Assembly (NCBI GenBank): GCA_016931085.1
Contig: JAFGFO010000325.1
Coordinates: 1-12,314 of the forward strand
Direction of reading: 5' to 3'
Origin: Thermoflexales bacterium
Lineage (GTDB): Bacteria; Chloroflexota; Anaerolineae; Fen-1058
Length of the DNA stretch: 12,314 nucleotides
Shown here: piece after piece, positions 9,201 to 12,314 of the stretch
Layout: every line of letters begins with the position of its first letter
Numbering within the stretch: position 1 is the stretch's first letter
Position numbers and translations under genes: made by a program
Notes under the pieces: model-generated
Seen by the model: only the letters and a program-made list of their open reading frames with translations
What the model was told of the DNA's origin: nothing
Databases searched by the model: none

Positions 9201-10332
9201 CTACCCGCAGCGTGGCGGGCAGCGCCCTCAGCGCCAGGGCGCACTGCGCCGCGTGGATCGTGTCGCGCTCGTCGGCCAGCGGCGCGCCAAACACCACCAG
9301 CAGCAAGCTGCCCTTGTCGCCGGCCTCGATCTCGACCAGCCGGCCCTTGTAGTGGGCAATCAGCTCTTGGGCCGCGTTGACATAGGCCTGCACCTTGGCG
9401 GCCGCCTGCGGGTCGCTGCCATAGTCCGGCCCGGCGAACGCGACAAAGACGGCCGTCACGCGCTTGAATTCGGGCAAGTGCTGGCCCATCTTGAGCTGCA
9501 GCCGCTCGACGATGGCGGGGGGCACGAAACTGGCCAGTTGCTGGCCGCTCTCGCCTGGCTCAAAATCCCACAGGTCGAAATCGTGCACTGGGTCGGGGAG
9601 GTCCAGTGCAGCCAGGGATGAGTCGTCCGGGCGCAGCGCGGCAAAGCCGTCTGCCCCCGGCAGTTCCAGGCAGGCGCGCCGCAGCGCCTCGCTCGAAGCG
9701 AGCACCTCGCCGCCTTGGGCGCGTTTTTCGCCCTCGGTGGCGGCCGCCAGGGCCGGCCCGGTCAGCAGCATGTCCTGGCCGTGCTCGGGGTGACCGAGCA
9801 TGACGGCCAGCACTCGCCCGGCGCCCAGCCCGATCTTCATCTGGAGCGGGTAGGGGGTCCCTCCCAGTTGGAAGTTGGCCAGGGGTGCGATGGCGCGCTG
9901 CATCGCCAGCGCGCAGGCCAATGCACGCTGCGTGTGCCGGGCGCACTCGCCGCTCGTGCTTTCGTCGCCAAACAACACCGACAGCGCGTCGCCCGAAAAG
10001 CGCACAATGTCCCCCCCGTAAGCGTGAGCCACATCGATGATGGCGGTGAAGAGCTGGTCCAGGATGGCCTGGAGCTGCTCGACGCCCTGGCCCCGTTTGT
10101 CGGCCGTTTCGCCGGCGCCCAGCGCCTCGGTGAGGGCCGTAAAGCCGGCCAGGTCGCAGAACAGCACGGCCGCCTCGAAGCGCTCGTTGTAGCCAGGCGC
10201 AACTGGTTTGGAACAAGTGACGCGGTCGCGCACCCAACGCGGGACGTATGCGCTCAACGCCAGTGCCAGGTCACTCGAGATGCATGGTTGTGCTTGGGCT
10301 GTGTTCACCATCGTGGCTAAATTATACTGCAT
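6163..10332 (-). CDS. Tandem class III nucleotide cyclase - STAND ATPase - TPR signalling protein
   Basis: 1389 residues, no membrane span, so probably cytoplasmic. Cyclase domain 1 (about 53-215) keeps both metal aspartates, D60 (FCDLAGFT) and D115 (FSGDAL), but has A196 and E200 where the catalytic Asn and Arg normally sit. Cyclase domain 2 (about 290-455) is the reverse: N405 and R409 (VNRAARL) and D339 are present, A298 replaces the first metal Asp, and A402 replaces the purine-contacting Asp. The STAND/AAA_16 NTPase follows: Walker A GEAGVGKT 500-507, Walker B LLIVIEDAQWAD 646-657, GNPFFVEE 742-749. TPR-like helices fill about 950-1360. The family is thought to couple ATP-dependent oligomerisation and TPR ligand sensing to an output; cyclase activity and substrate are uncertain. 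The start may be M8 (10311) rather than M1; neither has a clear Shine-Dalgarno site. Residues 621-645 look like an inserted palindromic repeat. Confidence 0.93.
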   Translation of the reverse strand: MQYNLATMVNTAQAQPCISSDLALALSAYVPRWVRDRVTCSKPVAPGYNERFEAAVLFCDLAGFTALTEALGAGETADKRGQGVEQLQAILDQLFTAIIDVAHAYGGDIVRFSGDALSVLFGDESTSGECARHTQRALACALAMQRAIAPLANFQLGGTPYPLQMKIGLGAGRVLAVMLGHPEHGQDMLLTGPALAAATEGEKRAQGGEVLASSEALRRACLELPGADGFAALRPDDSSLAALDLPDPVHDFDLWDFEPGESGQQLASFVPPAIVERLQLKMGQHLPEFKRVTAVFVAFAGPDYGSDPQAAAKVQAYVNAAQELIAHYKGRLVEIEAGDKGSLLLVVFGAPLADERDTIHAAQCALALRALPATLRVGLATGQVFAGTVGAPLRKRYTTIGAAVNRAARLMQTATAGQILADQDTVALSSRAIAYTSLPPVKLKGIAEPAPIYSLDGEQADELARAGGGRLIGRQDELARLLQKLELAGRQQAQLVTLEGEAGVGKTRLAIELRLRALEAGWNVLAGVCQSIGAQTPYLPWSELLRKALDVQPGASPEAQVASAASALRAIDAQLVERLPLLGPVLRLPIADNELTRHLDARLRHDGAFELVTALLRAWLGPTRLHPLSRGEGEEASQNGQAGASLLIVIEDAQWADPLSLELAAHVVRELADEALCILIVQRPHLPPLPPAYAALRGLPAHSLLQLGPLPAGQGSELASASLGVTALPPEIEQLVVERGQGNPFFVEEIARALRESGALTRDPDSGELLVSGEMAQIQIPDTVEKLVQGRIDQLDEGSRLTLKVASVIGQEFHMPVLRGAYPPTVILDDLTLLEQLDKLEQRDLTQLEIPEPVLAYLFKHLITREVTYESLLFAQRRALHEAVARWYERTYAAELSPHYALLAYHYERTENYARQLEYFTLAGQQAAKDYANDAAREFFSKALGVAARVPQAGASTLAAIHEGLGDLDDLAGEFERANAHYEQAYAALESQACEDTYLPLARLHRKMGRVREQQGDIPAAFEHLESGLQFLAAHGDEPASAQEMARLYVQGSLTHTRRGDLELAMEWASKALQAVQKYDFPAELAQIYNLFAVIRYMCGDNKAAIEYGQQSASLYERLGDKLGASKAYSNLGVAYSHECDWDASLRYYQQSLHLRREIGDATGVGFVYNNLGNIYLWQGADLNSAILALKQAEQIGLESGRHQITLGAQDGLGEAHLRLGQVDLAVEYIQKGLALAEKTGIQNLSPRLSRSYAEVYLTKGEFDVGEEWARRALQLAEEQGQRDVAGEAWCTLGRLHRLRGEWEQAKEVLRQSRAILQELNLQRQLGQTILELARLRRDQGQVNEAQETLEEATTIFRRVDAQWDLRQAEEEQIETKALRSPDRDRDVR
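8433..8455. repeat. Palindromic repeat translated inside the STAND domain
   Basis: The plus strand reads CCCCTTCCCC, then GCGC, then GAGAGGGGG, forming an imperfect stem-loop. It lies in frame in the cyclase gene, giving the peptide LHPLSRGEGEEA just before the Walker B strand. The sequence resembles CCCTCTCC/GGAGAGGG-type intergenic palindromes found dispersed in many high-GC genomes. The surrounding peptide (residues 621-645, positions 8398-8472) is polar and of low complexity and would sit in a loop between the ATPase core strands. Confidence 0.5.
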
Positions 10333-10349
10333 TTAGCTCGTTTTGAACA
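10321..10349 (-). promoter_or_regulatory. Candidate promoter of the cyclase gene, overlapping its annotated start
   Basis: The minus strand has a perfect TATAAT at 10321-10326. A weak -35, TGTTCA, lies 17 bases upstream at 10344-10349 and matches three of six consensus bases. The -10 falls inside codons 3-4 of the longest reading frame and ends nine bases before the second ATG (10311). If used, transcription would begin almost at that ATG and give a leaderless or nearly leaderless message starting with MVNTAQ. Confidence 0.5.
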
Positions 10350-10362
10350 CAATGGCCCATTG
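10350..10362. promoter_or_regulatory. Palindrome between the two divergent promoters (candidate operator)
   Basis: CAATGG-C-CCATTG is a perfect 6+6 dyad around one central base. Its centre (10356) is about 32 bp from the minus-strand -10 and 30 bp from the plus-strand -10. It abuts the minus-strand -35 and overlaps the first bases of the plus-strand -35 (10360-10365), a position from which one regulator could act on both genes. Confidence 0.4.
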
Positions 10363-10388
10363 AATTTCTGGCGAAATTGACGTATAAT
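10360..10388 (+). promoter_or_regulatory. Sigma-70-type promoter of the zinc-ribbon membrane protein gene
   Basis: TTGAAT (10360-10365), a 17-base spacer, then TATAAT (10383-10388). The -10 is perfect and the -35 matches at four of six positions. The expected start of transcription is near 10395, leaving a leader of about 70 bases before the ATGs at 10467 and 10470. Confidence 0.6.
10363..10378. promoter_or_regulatory. Inverted repeat in the -35/-10 spacer (candidate operator)
   Basis: AATTTC (10363-10368) and GAAATT (10373-10378) are perfect inverted repeats separated by TGGC. The pair occupies most of the spacer of the plus-strand promoter, the classic position for a repressor or an MerR-like activator site. 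No regulator gene is adjacent. Confidence 0.35.
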
Positions 10389-10391
10389 GGA

Positions 10392-10419
10392 CTTTAGGCT
10401 AAAAGCTTAAAGCCTTAAG
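10392..10419 (+). promoter_or_regulatory. 28-bp imperfect dyad at the expected transcription start
   Basis: The half-site CTT-t-AGGCT-aa-AAG is mirrored by CTT-aa-AGCCT-t-AAG: 11 of 14 base pairs are symmetric, centred on the AAGCTT at 10403-10408. It begins four bases after the -10 hexamer and covers the predicted start near 10395. It could be an operator that blocks initiation, or the first stem-loop of the transcript if the start lies upstream of it. Confidence 0.4.
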
Positions 10420-10439
10420 AGGAACCCAAAAGGTTTCTC
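10419..10439 (+). promoter_or_regulatory. Leader hairpin with alternative pairing to the ribosome binding site
   Basis: GAGGAACC (10419-10426), loop CAAAA, GGTTTCTC (10432-10439) form an eight-pair stem with one G-U pair. The 3' arm plus the next base, TCTCC (10436-10440), is also complementary to GGAGA (10460-10464) in the Shine-Dalgarno site. The two pairings exclude each other. No T-run follows the hairpin, so it is not a normal terminator. Confidence 0.4.
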
Positions 10440-10458
10440 CGTACGTATAGGCTTTACC

Positions 10459-10465
10459 AGGAGAG
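10459..10465 (+). promoter_or_regulatory. Shine-Dalgarno site AGGAGAG before a double ATG
   Basis: AGGAG ends at 10463. The first ATG (10467) is only three bases downstream, while the second (10470) is six bases away, the usual spacing. Translation therefore probably starts at the second ATG, removing one methionine from the listed protein. Confidence 0.7.
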
Positions 10466-10466
10466 C

Positions 10467-12194
10467 ATGATGCACACCTGTCCATATTGCTTACACAGAT
10501 TTCCAGATGACGCCACAGCTTGTTCGCGTTGCGACGTCGAGCTGAGAGGCGCCTGGCTCGAGTCCAAGCTTAAGTCGTCCGATGAGGGCGGCGAACGAAG
10601 CGTGCGGGCCGCCGCGCGGCCGCTCAAGTCGACCACGCTGCTGAGCGGCCGGCGGCCGTTGGTCCTGGGTGGAGTGGCGGCTGGCGTGGTGGTTCTGCTG
10701 CTCGTGGCGGGCCTGCTCGTGCCACGCATGTTTGGCGGCACTCCCCAGCCGACCCGCCCGCCAGCCCGTCCGACCAGCAGCGGCGCCGGAGCGCCGCCCA
10801 CGGCCATCGTGGGCGGCTTTCCAACACCGCTTCCTCCCTCCGGTTGGCGCGAATGGCTGCTGGCGAGGGCTGCTGGCGCGCTCAAGCTGTGGCTGCCTGA
10901 TGACTATGAAGGGGTCGAGTTCGCCAGCTATAACTGGCGAGAGTTGTATGCCAAGTCCCTGGCCCAAAACACTTATCTGCGAGCCGAAGCCAACAAGGTG
11001 CAGCCATCTGGAGTGGGAGGCACGCTGCTGGTGGCTACCAGCCCGCGCTCGGAGACGGCCGTCGTGCGCGTGATGCTGCTCGACGCACCCCAGTTGGCCG
11101 GAGCCGACGCTCCCAAACTCGATACGCTGCAAAAACTGGTGAAGGGACTCGATATCGAGGGCGAGGTGTTGAACCAGCGCAGCCTCAAGAACTCGGACCG
11201 GACGTGCGACACGCAAGCCCAGATGACCCAGGCCGAGATCATCCCCAGCTCGAAAAGCTCCGACGCCTGGCGCGGCTTTATAGTAGCCGTGACTCAAGAG
11301 GACAAGGCGTATGTGATGACGGCCCTGGTCGGCCAACGCGACTTCCCCACCACGCGCGATACGCTGGAAAGAGCCTTGGGCAGCCTGTGCAGCTTGTTGC
11401 CCAACTACAGCCCTACACCCGTCCCGTCCCCCACCTCCTCGCCGTCGCCTACACCGGTCCCATCGTTTACACCCTTGCCGACCTATACACCTAGCCCGTC
11501 GCCCACGCCGCTGCCGGCCACGCCAACCACGCGCCCGACGGCCAGCGCCACGCCTAGCTCCACGCCTAAGCCGACCGCTACCCAAGCGGCGCCCAGCCCT
11601 ACACCGGCCGCCTCCCCACAAGCTAGCCCCAGCCCGCAGCCCACGCCTGTCGTGTTGACTGCCTGGCAAGCTGGCGTCAAGGGGGGGAGACTCGAGTTGG
11701 AGCTGCCGGCAGGCTACGGTGTCGTCAATTTCACCGAGAGCGATTGGCAGCAGGTCTATTCACCCACGATCGTCGCCAACTCTTTTGTGCGCATCCAGGC
11801 CGTTCGCGTGCACGTTGGCTTGTCGAAGGGGCTTTTGCTGGCGGCTGCTTCGCATCCCAGTGACACCTTGCCGGTGTACGTGGTACTGGTTGACACGCCG
11901 CTGTTGGCGGGGGCTGACCGGCCCACCGTCAACAAGGTCTGGGGTGTCCTCGTCCCGCTGGAACTGCGGGGCAGGGTCATGAATCCGAGAAACCTGGACG
12001 ATTGTGGTCTACAACGAACCAAGATGGAGTTTAGCCCCTCGTTTACCAGCGGCCCCAAGCCACTGCAAGGCTTTGTGATAGCGGCGAATGGGCCGGACAA
12101 GGGCTATGTGATCGCGGCCCTGAGCAGCCCGGAGGATTACCCCGCTGCCAGCGAGTTGTTGGAACAGATCGCCCAAAGCTTGTGCGTTCGCTAA
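10467..12194 (+). CDS. Zinc-ribbon, single-span membrane protein with a duplicated extracytoplasmic domain
   Basis: 575 residues; not a family I can name. Residues 5-22 carry C5xxC8 and C19xxC22, a zinc-ribbon-like knuckle. A linker follows, with Arg/Lys before a single transmembrane helix at 65-85 (positive-inside suggests the ribbon is cytoplasmic). Outside come a Pro/Thr/Ser linker, domain A (about 126-312), an 80-residue Pro/Thr/Ser/Ala linker (315-394), and domain B (400-575). Domains A and B are clearly homologous: LKLWLPDDYEGVEF against LELELPAGYGVVNF, LLVATSP against LLLAAASHP, LLDAPQLAGAD against LVDTPLLAGAD, GFIVAVTQEDKAYVMTAL against GFVIAANGPDKGYVIAAL. Each has two cysteines at matching positions (C247/C308 and C513/C573), probably a disulfide. 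The gene diverges from the STAND cyclase across 134 bp with paired promoters. It may be a sensor or surface-stress protein; the function is unknown. Confidence 0.9.
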   Translation: MMHTCPYCLHRFPDDATACSRCDVELRGAWLESKLKSSDEGGERSVRAAARPLKSTTLLSGRRPLVLGGVAAGVVVLLLVAGLLVPRMFGGTPQPTRPPARPTSSGAGAPPTAIVGGFPTPLPPSGWREWLLARAAGALKLWLPDDYEGVEFASYNWRELYAKSLAQNTYLRAEANKVQPSGVGGTLLVATSPRSETAVVRVMLLDAPQLAGADAPKLDTLQKLVKGLDIEGEVLNQRSLKNSDRTCDTQAQMTQAEIIPSSKSSDAWRGFIVAVTQEDKAYVMTALVGQRDFPTTRDTLERALGSLCSLLPNYSPTPVPSPTSSPSPTPVPSFTPLPTYTPSPSPTPLPATPTTRPTASATPSSTPKPTATQAAPSPTPAASPQASPSPQPTPVVLTAWQAGVKGGRLELELPAGYGVVNFTESDWQQVYSPTIVANSFVRIQAVRVHVGLSKGLLLAAASHPSDTLPVYVVLVDTPLLAGADRPTVNKVWGVLVPLELRGRVMNPRNLDDCGLQRTKMEFSPSFTSGPKPLQGFVIAANGPDKGYVIAALSSPEDYPAASELLEQIAQSLCVR

Positions 12195-12314
12195 GGACTG
12201 GCGAAAATACACTTGCGTCTAGCAGGCTGTCGGAGAGACACCCGTAGGGCAGGTTTCCACGCAAAGCGTGCCACAGGCGCGGCGGCTATCCGCAGGACGC
12301 CTTTGGCGTAGAAA
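12195..12314. repeat. Gene-free right end with clustered short stem-loops, possible repeat or mobile-element end
   Basis: No reading frame or promoter is supported here. The stretch from about 12225 contains a row of tight hairpins: CCC-gta-GGG (12241-12249), CACGC-aaa-GCGTG (12258-12270), GCGG-ctat-CCGC (12282-12293) and ACGCC-ttt-GGCGT (12297-12309). None is followed by a T-run, so no intrinsic terminator can be called for the upstream gene. The phrase GCAGGCTGTCGGAGA with a following CGTAGGGCAGG is reminiscent of dispersed intergenic repeats or insertion-sequence ends in Chloroflexota, but no transposase is visible. Confidence 0.4.

Noticed and set aside
6163..10332. Antiphage STAND (Avs-type) defence protein
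   Set aside because: Avs proteins couple STAND modules to nucleases or other toxic effectors; here the partner is a tandem cyclase and TPR array typical of bacterial regulators, with no defence neighbours.
10491..11669. Minus-strand open frame of 392 codons
   Set aside because: Antisense to the zinc-ribbon membrane protein; Arg/Gly-rich low-complexity product, while the plus frame has zinc-ribbon, membrane and duplicated domains plus a promoter and ribosome site.
12258..12270. Terminator of the plus-strand membrane protein gene
   Set aside because: The five-pair stem is short and followed by CCACAGG instead of a T-run.

Overview
The window looks like part of a high-GC genome from a free-living, filamentous-type bacterium, most likely Chloroflexota (Anaerolineae or Caldilineae-like). 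The inference rests on gene content alone: a giant secreted protein mixing parallel beta-helix, DUF11, CSLREA, PKD and pre-peptidase modules; a tandem-cyclase/STAND-ATPase/TPR protein; and a membrane protein with a long Pro/Thr/Ser linker. No rRNA, tRNA or housekeeping gene is present to confirm it.

There are three genes. (1) Positions 1-5915, minus strand: one uninterrupted reading frame of at least 1971 codons with a signal peptide. It runs off the left edge inside a perfect 18-bp tandem repeat (peptide unit GNILDV). (2) Positions 6163-10332, minus strand: a 1389-residue cytoplasmic signalling protein with two class III nucleotide cyclase domains, a STAND/AAA_16-type ATPase and a TPR array. 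(3) Positions 10467-12194, plus strand: a 575-residue zinc-ribbon, single-span membrane protein whose outer part is a duplicated, unrecognised domain with a conserved cysteine pair.

Gap 5916-6162 holds a composite inverted-repeat element, a candidate promoter for the large secreted protein, and a TCTCTATC-type pyrimidine tract that runs into the 3' end of the cyclase gene. Gap 10333-10466 is a dense divergent regulatory region: two back-to-back TATAAT promoters, a palindrome midway between them, a second inverted repeat in the -35/-10 spacer of the plus-strand promoter, a long dyad at its expected transcription start, and a hairpin in its leader. The right end (12195-12314) has no gene but carries several short stem-loops that resemble an intergenic repeat or the end of a mobile element.

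Working together (inference): the divergent pair could be co-regulated, with the membrane protein sensing something outside the cell and the STAND cyclase acting inside. The secreted protein is probably a surface or extracellular adhesin-like factor. No recognised defence system, CRISPR array, phage or transposase is visible. The most original items are the duplicated Cys-pair domain, the complementary loss of catalytic residues in the two cyclase domains, and the divergent control region.
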